The notes beneath the pieces are model-generated. The model was not told where the DNA came from. It saw only the letters and a list, made by a program, of their open reading frames with translations, and did no database searches. This document shows positions 21,214 to 32,359 of a DNA stretch of 64,000 bases, in pieces (within the stretch, counting starts at the first letter, position 1; every line of letters starts with the position of its first letter). A program made the position numbers and the translations under genes. The stretch is from Amylostereum areolatum (Eukaryota > Basidiomycota > Agaricomycetes > Russulales > Stereaceae), in assembly GCA_012932865.1 (NCBI GenBank), contig SAXG01000078.1, positions 62,001 through 126,000 of the forward strand, given 5' to 3'.

Positions 21214-24191
21214 TCACCCACCACGCACCACGACCTCGACCACGGCCCTCCCCACGCAAACGCCCCCACTCTCCCCCTCGAACATCCCCACGCTCACGAC
21301 GCCCACGTCTCCAGCCCGCGGCACGCCCCAAAACTTGACCGTATGCTTGTGCTTCTCCGCAGCGACGCCCTTCGGCGCGTCCAGATCGGCGTACAAGAAC
21401 GCGGGCAGCACCCCGCGCTTCCCGCCCCCGAGGTCCATCCTCCGCGCGACGAGCGTCCCGCCGCGCTGCGCCACCACGCCCGCGGGCGTGAGGTGGACCC
21501 GGAACCGGAACCGCTCGCCGACGCGCACGAGCACGCGCAGGACGTCCTCGCCGCCCGGCGCGCTCCCGACGCTCGAGCGCGAGCGCGGGCCGCCGCGGTG
21601 GGAGGACTCGAGGGAGGAGAACGAGCCCGAGGGCGAGCGCACGCTCACGCTCAGGCGCGCGGGCTTCCGATCGCGGTCGGCGTCCTTGTCCTCGCCGAGC
21701 GCACTGACGTAGCGCATGCCGTCGCTGAAGTCGTCGGGCGCGGGCACGGCGGGGACGACCGCGGCGGACTGGCTGACGATGCGCTTCCCGCCGCGCCGAG
21801 TCGGGGGCCCGACGTCGTCCGCCACGGCGGTAGGCAGCCCGGGTACGGGGACGCGCGCGGCGTGCGTGAACGGGACCAGGCGTGCGGCGTCGTCGGTCGG
21901 AGGGTGGAGGTACGATTGCGCGCCGAGGCTCTTCACGCTCGTCGCGCGGGCGGCGCGGTGCACGACCGCCTCGGTGGCGTGCGTGCGCGTCGAGGACGAG
22001 TCGGACGCGAGGGAGACGCTGTCCACGTCCGCGTCCATGGACGCTCCGCGCGGGTCCCGCGGGCCTCTGGGGGACTTGGGCGGGGCGAAGTCCGCGCGGC
22101 GGTGCGGGATGGAGCGCTCGGCCGTGGAGGACGAGGGCGATTGGCGCAGGCTGGAGGGTAGGCCGGAGAACTCGGACCCGGGGGGGAAGGCGGAGAGGGG
22201 CGCGAGGGCGGGGGTGGCGGGGAAGTGGGCCGCGGAGGAGTCGCGGGAGGAGGAGATGAGGACGGGCCGGCCGATGGTGATGGTGGGCCGGGTCTTGCGC
22301 GTGCATTTGTCGCTCACTTGGCGCATGGTCGAGCGGAGGCGGGCGAGGAATTCGGCTTTGCTGAGCTGGCCGGGGCTTTGGGGTCCGTCGCCGGTGGGAG
22401 AGGTGACCGAGGCGGAACGCGTGAGCGTGCGCTGGAGGCCGAGACCAAGAGCGCCGTATCGGTCTGTGGAAGGGCCTGCGGAGGGATTGCCTGTGGGGGA
22501 GGATGTCGAGTATCAGTACGAGCGCGTATGGAGGATGGAAGGATCGCACCAAAGCTGTCTAGAGAGCCCATCGATCCAGGTTGCGAGCTGGTCCAGCCTT
22601 TCTCGGCGTCCCGTGGCTTGTTTTCTATGCCGTACCACGCCCGCTCCTTTTCCGTGAACGACTTCAGGGCCTCCTCTCCGTCGAGCGCCGTGTCCTTGTC
22701 CCGGGTACACCTTTTGCAGACCGCGAGGGTCACAGCGAGACCGAGCGCGCCGCCGATGAGCCCAAAAGTGATGACGAGCCCGAGGACGAGCCTCTTGCGC
22801 GCGGCGGGGGAAAGCGGACCAGAGCGACCGCCTTGGGTTGGCTGCGAATCTTTGAAATCGGCCGGGGTCAGCGAGATCGGCAGGCTTGCGTGTGAGGTGG
22901 AGTGCGTGATGCGGGAGTAGGCCGTGAAGGAGATCGTGATGTGGCTGTATCCCGACACGTCCTTGGGGATCGTGCCCGACAGGACGGTGGCGCCGGCGTC
23001 GAAGTGAAGGTACTGTCCGGCCTCGGCGGGGTCGGTGGTGGTGGTGAGGTTGACGTCGGCCAGGCTGGTTTGGTTCGAGAGGTAGCGGCCAAGGCTGAAG
23101 CTGACGTCGTCGCCGGGGCTCTGAAGGATGGGGTCGAGGTTGGGCTGGGTGAAGAAGGGGGGTACGGCGGCGAGGCGAAGGTTTGTGTGTAAAGTTTGGT
23201 TGAAATTTGTGGTGAGCGTCGCGGGGAGGGATGCGCTTGCGTTGGAGGGAGAGCCGGACGCTTTCCCGCTGAGCCGACGGGCGGTTGGGTCGTAGGAGAG
23301 CCAGTTGGAGTAGGTTGAGGTGTCGACGGACAGGGAGACGATGTCGGAGGCGTTGATGTTTTTTCCATCCACGAGAACGCCTTCGAAGTCGAAAGGCGAG
23401 TTGAGCTCCACGTCGAAGTCGGATTCGGAGGTGATGTTGATAGTGGGAAGAGACCCTGTGGCCAGAGATAGCTCGTGGGCGGCGACGATGACGTTGAACG
23501 GGAGAGCGGCTTCGGTGTATCCTCGCTGGCCAGATGCGCGCAAAGACAAAGCAAAGGTGTGCGGGGTCACAAGATCGTTCGGATGAGGTACGATGCCGTT
23601 GAGGGTGATCTCCTTGGTGTCGAAGTACATCCAGGGCGGTAACGGAGAGCCGTCGGCCTGAAGCGCGTCGTAGTACACGTTCTTGGGGCCCGCGAACGTG
23701 TCGTAATCGAAGCCGATGCTGAAGGACCAGTTGGAGGGCACGCGAAGGGAAGGGTTGTCTGTGGCCAGAGCCGAGTTGGGAGCGAGGAGGAAGACGGAGG
23801 AGAGTGAGGGATTGTCCGGTTTGAACTGGTCGTTGACGGCCGTGCTGAGGATGGGGGGAGGATAGGGCGTTGCGCAAAGGGTGACCCAAGAGGAAGCGGT
23901 ATCAGAGTCAGGATCCTGGGCGGTGATCTTGATCCTGGGGGTGCCTTCGTCCTGAGCGGCGGGTGTGCCATGCAGGGTGCGAGAGGAGGGGTCGAAGGCG
24001 AGCCAAGGGGGCAGAGAAGAGGCGGTGTAGGCGAGCGGTGCAGCAGAAACGAAAGTATCCGGGGAGAACGACCAGGAGAACGGGGAGTTGACGCGGGCGA
24101 TGGGCGGGAGCTGGTCTTCGAGGGGAAAGCCGACGGAGAGCGCGCGAGCGAAGGCGAGGTGGGCGAGGAAGCAGTAAAGAATGGCGTACAT
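21214..24191 (-). CDS. Axl2-like axial budding / cell polarity protein with cadherin-like domains
   Basis: Single-pass plasma-membrane protein of the fungal Axl2 type, which marks sites of polar growth and septation. Two exons, 22550-24191 and 21214-22490, with a 59-bp intron (donor GTGCGA, branch-like CTGAT, acceptor CACAG), give 972 residues. The start at 24191 gives a signal peptide (MYAILYCFLAHLAFARA). The outer part holds cadherin-like (CADG) repeats, recognisable by PPWLAFDPSSRTLHGTP, PPWMYFDTKEITLNGIV and NWLSYDPTARRLSG, with many N-glycosylation sites. A transmembrane helix lies near residues 465-490 (LVLGLVITFGLIGGALGLAV), followed by a basic stop-transfer. The long Ser-rich cytosolic tail includes ARLRSTMRQVSDKCTRKTRP. 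It is transcribed towards the dynein light chain gene. Confidence 0.88.
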
Positions 24192-24534
24192 AGCGATGAC
24201 CTCTTGCCAATGCAACGTCGACGGCGGCGGACTCGATGTCGACCAGCGACGGGGATGCGGGCGGGACGAAGGGAAAGAAGATGAGTAGATGAACGTGAAC
24301 CGTCGGTATTCAACAAGTCCTCCCCGCCGTCGCGGCCGCGCCCGCCTCCCGCCAAATACACCCAAACAACGCGTCCCACGTACTCTGTCTTCTCACCCGC
24401 TTCTGTTTCATCAATGTACATACATAAATACATTTCGTATCTGAACCACTGTGCGAGAAACTGTGTTTTGAGGAGCTGGGTACGGGCCCAATTCTTGCAG
24501 GATTATGGGTATCAAGTGGGGCTTGTCTGCCATC

Positions 24535-24634
24535 GGCTCAATGGTCTAGTAGTATGATTCCTGCTTCGGGTGAGAACTCATGCGCGTCGCGTGTAATATG
24601 CAGGAGGTCCCGGGTTCAATTCCCGGTTGAGCCC
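24535..24634 (+). tRNA. tRNA-Pro (CGG) with an intron
   Basis: The acceptor stem GGCTCAA pairs with TTGAGCC, with discriminator C at 24634. The D arm is TGGTCTAGTAGTATGA. The anticodon stem CCTGC/GCAGG holds the loop TTCGGG...T with anticodon CGG at 24567-24569. A 28-nt intron (24571-24598) lies one base 3' of the anticodon, the canonical position. The T arm is CCGGGTTCAATTCCCGG. A T-rich run (TTTTGACCCTTTTT) follows as Pol III terminator. Confidence 0.93.
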
Positions 24635-24645
24635 TTTTGACCCTT
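24635..24645 (+). terminator. Pol III terminator of tRNA-Pro
   Basis: A TTTT run directly after the discriminator base, with a second T5 run about ten bases on. Confidence 0.55.
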
Positions 24646-25380
24646 TTTAAAAGTTTGGCTTCCCGGAGTCCGAGACTCCGAGGCTCCGGTCCTCTCAGAG
24701 TTCTAACTTCTCGAGCACTCCTTTCCACCTTTCCACCTTTTCGCCTTTCCACCTTGACCTTCTGACACGCGTCTCCCGTTTTTCATCTATGAATTGGTGT
24801 CCAGCGGACGCTGCCGCTCCCAATGATGCGGATGTGCGTAACCTATACCTCGTAGATCTTCTGTGTCTCTTAGTCGATCGCAACTCACAAAATTGAAAAG
24901 ACCAGGGCACCGCTCTTCGTCCACCTCCTTGTATTGCCACAATGCCACCTTTTATCGTGGTGGAAGAACGACCTCTGCGCACGGTGCTCTTCCTCACGCC
25001 AAAGAACATAACATCATTGAGCCGCTGTCCGTCGGTTGCCACGCCATTCCGGGCCACGAGTGTTCGGTGCGGAGATCTTTTGTCTTCGACCCTTTGTCTC
25101 TTTTCTCTGCAACCCGTCTTTGTCTCTACGACTCGGAGGCACCACTTATGTGGCCCGCTCCACCCATCGCATGGACTATAAGAGGCTGTCTGCAAACGAT
25201 GTCGGGCTCTCCCAAGTCCAACCCACGAATCGAGCCCTGTCACTCAACACTATATCTCCAGTTCCTCGTCCTTGCCTAACGCTCCCTTGACTCTTCGAGC
25301 TGCGCCCGCCCCTTCAATCGACTCATAACTGTCCTTCACCCACCCTAGCATCCCTCATTCGCCCCACTCAACGCATCACC

Positions 25381-26918
25381 ATGATCGCCTTCACTGCCAT
25401 CCTCCTCGCCCTCGGCCTTTTCTCCTCCGCCCAAGCAGCGCCCCTCGCCCACTCCAAGCGCATCGCGCAGAATACCGTCGACGCCAAGACCAAATGGGAA
25501 GCCGCATGCGTGCGTCGCCTCCTTTCTTTCCGGGATAGATGACTGATACGGTCGGCGCATTCGACAGGACACCGCGGGCGGCGGCGACCAATGCAACACC
25601 ATCGCCGTGAACGCGATCGGAACCCTCCTCGCCGCCGCCGACGCGTGCGCCCAACAGAACAGCGCGGATCAGATGATTGACCTCGCCAAGCAACTCAACA
25701 ACGACCCCGACATGATCAAGCTTGCGCAGATCTTCGCGCAACAGCCACGGAACACGGTGAGCTATCCGTTTCTTTCTTCCTTGGGTGCTGTTGGGAGGGG
25801 GTGTGGGGCACTGCTGATGCTGTGTGAACATGGGTGGGATATGTTTGCGATGGGTGGGGTACTTCGGCTGGAACGGGGCCAGCGATGAGCGAGCAGCCTA
25901 CACCCACCATCCTTGCGCGATGTTCACCGACCGACCGCTCATCTTTCTTTCTCTCCGTCTTCCTTCCTTAGCCCACCTCGCAAAGCGTGCTCTACTGCCA
26001 ATCCGCGCCCAAGAACGCCGAGCTCAACGGCCTTTTCCAATGCCAGTTCCAAGGCGCGGACGCGACCACCTTCGTGGGCGGCGTGCAGGTCGGTGGTGCC
26101 GGTACCATTCCGTTCGGGATGAGCGCGGCGCTGAGTCCTGCGGGGTCGTGCCCTGCACACCCCGACGGGCCCATCGCGGACGGGTCGCAGCTCGTGGACC
26201 AGGTGGATTCGCCCGGCCAGGTCTCCTCGTCGGGCTCCGGCTCGTCCAACTCAACCTCTCCTTCGGACTCAAGTGCAACTGCCACCGCATCTGCCCCCGC
26301 ATCCACCGCCACCGATGCCTCCGACACCTCAGGTTCCACCGACTCCACCGACTCTTCCGACTCTTCCTCCACGTCCACGTCTCCCTCTGACGGCGCCAGC
26401 ACCACTGGCTGTGACGATGGTGACGACTCCGGGGCGGACGACGGCTCCGACGACCCCTCCACGACAGACTCTAGTTCGGCCTCCGTCACCACCACCGCCG
26501 CCGCCGCCAGCTCAACGGCCACTCCCACCTCATCCTCCGCTGCCTCCTCCAGCGCCTCCAGCGCCTCCTCCTTCCAGCTCCAGAACGGCCAAGACGCGCA
26601 GGCCCTCAACAAGAAGTTCGCCGCGTTCACCGCCGACAGCACCTGCCAAGGTGCGCATTTCTTTCCCCTTTCCTTTTGCTTTGACGTCGGGTCGCTAATG
26701 GACGGACGTGTGCAGAGGGCGACCAGGCCTGCGTCGACGGCGGCTTCGCCCAGTGCGTCGGCGGCAAGTTCGCAGTCACCCAATGCGCCGGCGGCACAAC
26801 CTGCGCCGCGCTCCCGCTCGTCAACAAGGCCGGCACGAGCATCGGGTGCACGACCGAGGCCGATGCTACCGCGCGCATCGCGGCGACGGGCGCGCAGGGT
26901 GGGTTGACTGGCGCATGA
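25381..26918 (+). CDS. Secreted Ser/Thr-rich protein with a cysteine-rich, CBM19-like C-terminal module
   Basis: Probably an extracellular or cell-wall protein. Four exons: 25381-25509, 25568-25756, 25972-26650 and 26716-26918. The signal peptide is MIAFTAILLALGLFSSAQA. A globular N-terminal domain follows with paired cysteines (AACDTAGGGDQC, ADACAQQNS, LYCQSAPKNAELNGLFQCQF). Then comes a linker of more than 120 residues made almost only of Ser, Thr, Ala and Asp, a likely O-glycosylated stalk. The last exon carries a small module, QACVDGGFAQCVGGKF, TQCAGGTTCAALPLVNK and GCTTEADA, that resembles modules annotated as chitin-binding CBM19 in other basidiomycetes. The CBM19 assignment is from memory of the pattern; no catalytic residues are visible. 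Confidence 0.75.
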
Positions 26919-27329
26919 GCTTTTACGCCCTCCCTCCCCATGTCCTCCTGCTTCCTTTTCCTTTCTCCTATCTATTTGAGTGCGCGTGGGCACGGTCGTC
27001 TTCGTTGACGAAGATGGGCTTTGCGGCTGTTGTACGACTCGTGGCATCTGTATCGATAGCAATGCAATCTGGAACTTGTTTCTGTTGTGTGTGTATAAGA
27101 CCGACCACGACGTTGCACGTACTGTGCGTCTCAGTGTGAGGAGTAGCACAGAGCACTGCTGGGAGGAGGCCGGCGGCACGGGGGTCCATGCGCCGGGTCC
27201 GCTGTCGAGCACGGCGTTCTGACTGAAATTGCACTCATGGCACCGTCACAGCCGCGAGCGTGCACTCTAGCCTATCGTTCTCACATGCTCCTCCAGGATA
27301 CTCCCTAGATTTTGCCTGCGACTCTCAGC

Positions 27330-30300
27330 ATGGTGAGAGAATCGATACCATGTCGCCGCCAGCGACGTCTGCTAATCACAGCTTCGCACCAGGAGGACCC
27401 ATCTCCCTCGAAGCAGGACACCCGCCGCTCGGGCGACGTCCACTCCATCCGCTTTCTGACCTCCTTCCTCCATGGGTTCTGCGTCGACAAAGCTGCCCCC
27501 ACGGGAACGAGAAAAAACTCTGGTGCGATCGAGCCATTCGTGCATCTCGCCAACCTGCTCGATCTCGGGGATTCCTCTTTTACGGGACTCGCCGTCACGG
27601 GAGCCGTTCGCGCCCACTCGACCGAGGTGGCGATCGTGGTTTCCTCCAACTCTGGCACGTCCCAAGATACGTCGCGTCGCGTCCCCAGGGACGACGACGA
27701 CATCCAACCACCGCCTGGTACGAAGCCCTTCGACATCGTCACGCTGAATCCCAGCAGTCTCCGGTCTGTCGATCTCACTGATCCACCAAGGTGAGCACTT
27801 CCGGTCTGACTGACATCGCACATTCGATCCTCACCGTCGCGCCGCCAGCTCTGCACCGGGCATCCAGAGGCACGCGGAGGATCTCCTCGCCGTCTTCACG
27901 AACAAGGAGAAGCTCAACATCAAACCGTCCACTCTATACCCTTGGATCGTTTTCCGCTGCTTCCGCAAGCTAGCGCACCGGATCCGGACGGCCACGAAGG
28001 AATGGGAGGATGGCTACGATCCTATCGCGGACATGAGGAAGTGGGAACCTTCCAACAACGAGCCTTCGAAGCTATGGACGCCATCGTGAGACCTGCGTGG
28101 TGCTCTAGCGCTTATAGCCCGACTGTCTCCGCTGTCCCGACCCTCGACGTGCACTAAATTGCCCTCCGATGTGTCGTCCGAGGACGACACTCATTCGCTT
28201 GCACTACATTTGGCCGAAGAACTGCGAAACGCTGCTGCCAGTGGCCAATCAGAGGTACGTAGCACTCCTTTGGTTCTTATTTCTCCTCGTGTGCTCAGCC
28301 ATGCCTGCCGTGTTTAGGCCATCGCGAGAGCATTGCGACGCATTCTGGACGAAGTTCACTGGACATCTGCTCTTAAGCGTAGTGACGTGAGTGGCCTGTT
28401 GATCATTCTCTGCCCCCTTGGTTTCCCCTCGATATTCTCAGTACTTATGACTTTCGACAGGGGGGGCGTGCGCTCTCAAACGAGATGAGAACATGCGCCA
28501 ACGGCCGACGAGAAGACCGCGCACTACAGGACATTGTGGCGAAGGCTCTCGACACGGCTTCAAGTCAGATCCGGGACGCCCAAATACAAGAGGTGGAAGA
28601 CCGTTGGTGGAAGACCGCACCCATGCCCGATGTACCCGACACCCTCACCCTCCACTTCCAAGACGTCTCTCTCGCCCACGCCCACAAGGCGCGCCACCTG
28701 GTCGAAGTATGGCCCGCCGAAGATGTCCAGTGCGCTCCCACTGAGCCCTTTCAACACGTTTTCCAGCGCTTTCGCGTGCAGGTGAACAAGAAGCACCGCC
28801 ACCCCTTCCTGCCCACCATCAGTTTCGACGCGCTCCTCGGCTCGGACAAACTCTCCTTCGCCGATTCCGGCAGGCTTTCCGTGGCTGAAATCCTCCCAAA
28901 GCTATCCCAACCGAACGTGGTCCCGTACGTGCGCAACGACGAGGACGACCGTCGCACTCAAGGCGACAGCCCGGCGTACAAGATCGACGTTTGGAAGCGC
29001 ACGCTTCCGTCGTGGTGCACGACGCCGAACCATTGGATCGAGCCCACCCCGCCGCCCGGCTTCGCACAAGGCAAGACGCCCACCACGCAGTCGCAATACT
29101 ACATCAAAGTCCCGACGCTCCTCATCCCCGGCAATGGACGCAACATCCTCCCCACCACCACGAAACCCAACATCATCGCCCGCCACTTCTTCCTCCCCGT
29201 CCACGACATCTACACGACATCTACCTTTTCTCTTCAGCAAGAAGACGACCTCGTTCCCTTCTCCGGCAAACTCATTCCCGGCGCCCTTTCTCTCGACCAA
29301 GCCCGCGCCTTCCTCGGGCGCGTCGTTCAGTGCTCCACCAAACCTCCCCGCCCTTCCGACGCGGAGCCCGCAGGCAAGCGGCGCAAAGTGAACACGTGCG
29401 CGGCGCAGACGGTCGGGATCGCGTGGGGGCTCGAGACCGACGCCGAGGGCACACCATCCAAACTGCACTGCTTCACCGCGCACGCGCGCACGCACTCGGA
29501 CTGGGTGCTCCATCTGAGCGCGCCACTCTCGAGGCGGAGCGCGCACAAACCGGCCCCACGGTCGCCGATGATGGTGCGGGAGCAGTGGTGCGAGTGGGTG
29601 GGCCTCGCGATGCTGCCGGCGGACCGCAGGGCGGTGGAGGAGGCGCGCGTGCGCACGGCGGTGGGTGGAGAGGACGACGAGGGCGAGGAGAAGACCGACG
29701 GCGCCTTGTCCTTCGACCAGTGGTACGAAAAGACAAAGGCCTGGATCGCGACGCTCAACGGTGAAAACACGGTGCCAATCGTCCAAGTGAGTACCTTCAT
29801 CCCGTTCTCGCGCGAGTCTGACCCACGCGATCCAGGTCGGACCAGACGGCGCGTTCGTCGCGGGCGACCTTGGGTTGGCCAAAGGCGCGGACGACGAGTT
29901 CGAGGCCCATATCGATGGTGCTAAACCCGGCGTGTGGCGGATGTTTGTGGAGGATCGGGGTGCGCATGTCAAAGGCGCGGGGGACGAACCGCAGACGTTG
30001 GTCCTGGGCCGCTTTGACTGGGCGCAAGAAGGGTCCGTGGACTACGATGCCATGCCCGCCAGCGTCGCCGCTGGTGCGCAGCGTCCGACTGGGAAGACGT
30101 TGGGTCGTTCAGCGCCGACGCCGGCCTCCCGTGCTTGTTCTCGAAACACGCGCTCGACGCGCTGCTCGCGTGCGGGACGGATTGGGAGGCGATGTTGGAG
30201 ACGTTCGTCGACGACGAAGACGAAGGCTTTGTGTTCGTCCCGGGCGGCGTCGTCCGTGAGTATCTTTTTCGTCGAGTTGTGCGTGCTGGAACGCTGACTT

Positions 30301-30406
30301 GTGGGCATCTGCAGTAAGAGGCGATGATGGGGGCTACGCGATTGAGGGGCGGCGTGACAAGGACGGTCTGTTGGTCGAGATCAGGCTTGTCATGAAGAAT
30401 GTATAG
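27330..30406 (+). CDS. Unrecognised large intron-containing gene
   Basis: A real but unidentified gene. Coding stretches read as exons: about 27330-27790 (SIRFLTSFLHGFCVDKAAP), about 27849-28083 (AEDLLAVFTNKEKLNIKPST), around 28160-28255 (EDDTHSLALHLAEELRNAAA), a short exon near 28317-28386, a long exon of about 28460-29787 with WYEKTKAWIATLNGENTVP near its end, then 29836-30036, a piece with LFSKHALDALLACGTDWEAM, and a last exon ending EIRLVMKNV at 30406. The long exon has a bipartite basic patch (GKRRKV), so nuclear location is possible. Not all joins are clean: the links near 28085-28150 and 30036-30085 need unusually short introns or indicate frameshifts, so decay cannot be excluded. No family recognised. 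Confidence 0.55.
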
Positions 30407-30981
30407 CTAGGAGGAGGGTACCCCAGGGTACCGTGGCATTGCTAGCTAGACAAAACGCAGGGCTTTGGTCCCTACTACATGATGATTGGTGGTTCTTTTT
30501 GTTTTACAATGCACTCGTGTGAAGTGTCAGCGCGACGTCGCTTTAGAGTTGGGTCGATCCTACTAAGCCTTGACCTTGACAACACATGCACCAGTCTCGT
30601 ACCGTGCCCAGGCGTTAGAGGAGAGGCTTGGAGAGCTTGTGCTAGGTTGGGAGCACACCCTTGCTCACACCGGCGGGTAACGCACACGTCCGTACTTGAT
30701 TGGGGGAGTCGACGAGCTTGGAAATGGACTCGGATGGAGTCAAGCACAGCCACTGACCAATCCAATTCTCCTTGATTCATCCCACCACGAAAGGCAGACC
30801 GCGATTGGCTAGCTGTCTCTCCGTTTCTGTTCTATATCTTCGCATACATCCAAAAATCCAATGCCATGAAACCATCCACCATCTCCCCAGTCAAGACCTC
30901 ATTTCGACGAAGGAGTCAAGCCCGCGCTCCGCCAACGCCCGCGATGTCTACCCTCCTTCCTCGTCACACCACTGCTTCTTC

Positions 30982-31593
30982 ATGCCGACCAAAGTCTCAG
31001 CAAGCGCCTTTTCGGAAACTCGCTATGAACATGCATTGACCTTGTCCGATGCTCCCATGAACCCTCAACGATATGATCGGGTCGATGGAGACGAACTCTT
31101 ACAGTGGTGCGTTTCTTGCTTTCCTCGGTCTACCGGGTGGTGACGGGCTGACCTCCTTCGTTATAGTCAGTGCATATGCGCAAGGGAACCAATCCTGCGG
31201 CGCCGAAATCTCGAACCTTTTCAGCCAAGATTGCTCTCTCAACGTCGCGGGCTTCATGCGACTCGTCCCCACGCGTTCAAGCTCAACGTCGCTAAATCGA
31301 TGCTCATACCTTGCACGGTGCATTCGCTTGATGGCCCAGACTCACAGCGCCATACATACCTCGGCAAGGACACCCTTTCCATCAAGGACGAATCTTAACA
31401 TCGGCTTTGCTGAACGCCTTGGTGCGTTTCGTCACTGGTTCCTTTACATATATGCTGAGTCTCTGTAGGTCTCGTCGAAGGGCTTGACTTCGTTCTTCCA
31501 CCACATACCTCGGTCTACATCTTTCCCCCGGCGCTGAAAGCGTGGCTGCAGAGCTCTGTTAAGGCCGGAAGACCGATGGTGGAGCACGGTTAG
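30982..31593 (+). pseudogene. Unrecognised small gene, probably decayed
   Basis: Coding-like pieces in one orientation: MPTKVSASAFSETRYEHALT up to a splice-like site near 31105, a piece after 31167 (AYAQGNQSCGAEISNLFSQD), a piece containing KLNVAKSMLIPCTVHSLDGP, then IGFAERL joined across a typical 48-bp intron (31421-31468) to a last exon encoding GLVEGLDFVLPPHTSVYIFP and ending with TAG at 31591-31593. Between DTLSIKDE and NIGFAERL the frame breaks by one base, and other joins are unclear. I do not recognise the protein. Downstream to 32359 I see no supported gene. Confidence 0.4.
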
Positions 31594-32359
31594 GAGGGAA
31601 GCGTGAAGGTTGCATGTATTCGCTCTCTGAATACATCTGGGCGCTGCTGATAGCCCCGTAGATGCTGGCGCAACGTCACAGTATTTCGTCCCACGTGGAT
31701 ATCACTAGGCCCGACCGACCTGGCTTTTATTCCGTGGTCTCTATGCGCACGTAAGAGGTGTGTAACGCTGGTCCAATCCCAATCTTCCTGGCTAACCTGT
31801 TCAGAGATTCTTCACGATAAAGAGGCCGCGCTCGAACCACAGCATTCTGATCAACCAACATCGTCTATCTCTGCACCGCTCCCGTCGCTCCCAACTTGTT
31901 GTGGTATCACGTCCCGAGTGCGTTCTCGTTCGACGCCTGGTTTATCTGCTCTGACCCTTTTCTCAGCGTGTCGCTCACAAAATGTCCTATCGTGACCCTC
32001 CCTAGTTCCTCTTCGAGGCTTGTCCACTCCCGGACCCTCTACTATGCACACTGTAGCCGCATCAATGTAACCCAGACCTTGTTGCTCCGCTGTCATTATC
32101 GGGTCAAGATAGCTTACTACCTTTTGCACGCTATGATCGTCGTCGAATACAAGTTAATGAAGGTTTGACGAAGCTTGACGCCGCCTGACGAAGGGAGAAA
32201 AGAGTGTCAGGACTGTCTTAGATTCCGATTAGGTATCGCACAACGAATTCTTGCGGAAACGGCGGGAAGACCATCTTCTCCATGAACAAGTGCGCTGAAC
32301 TCAACGACACAGAGAATGTATTTGATAGCTGCGGTTACAATTTCGAAGATACTCGCCGT

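Noticed and set aside
28902..29972. 356-codon frame on the minus strand
   Set aside because: Shadow of the long exon of the unrecognised plus-strand gene, whose composition is far more protein-like.
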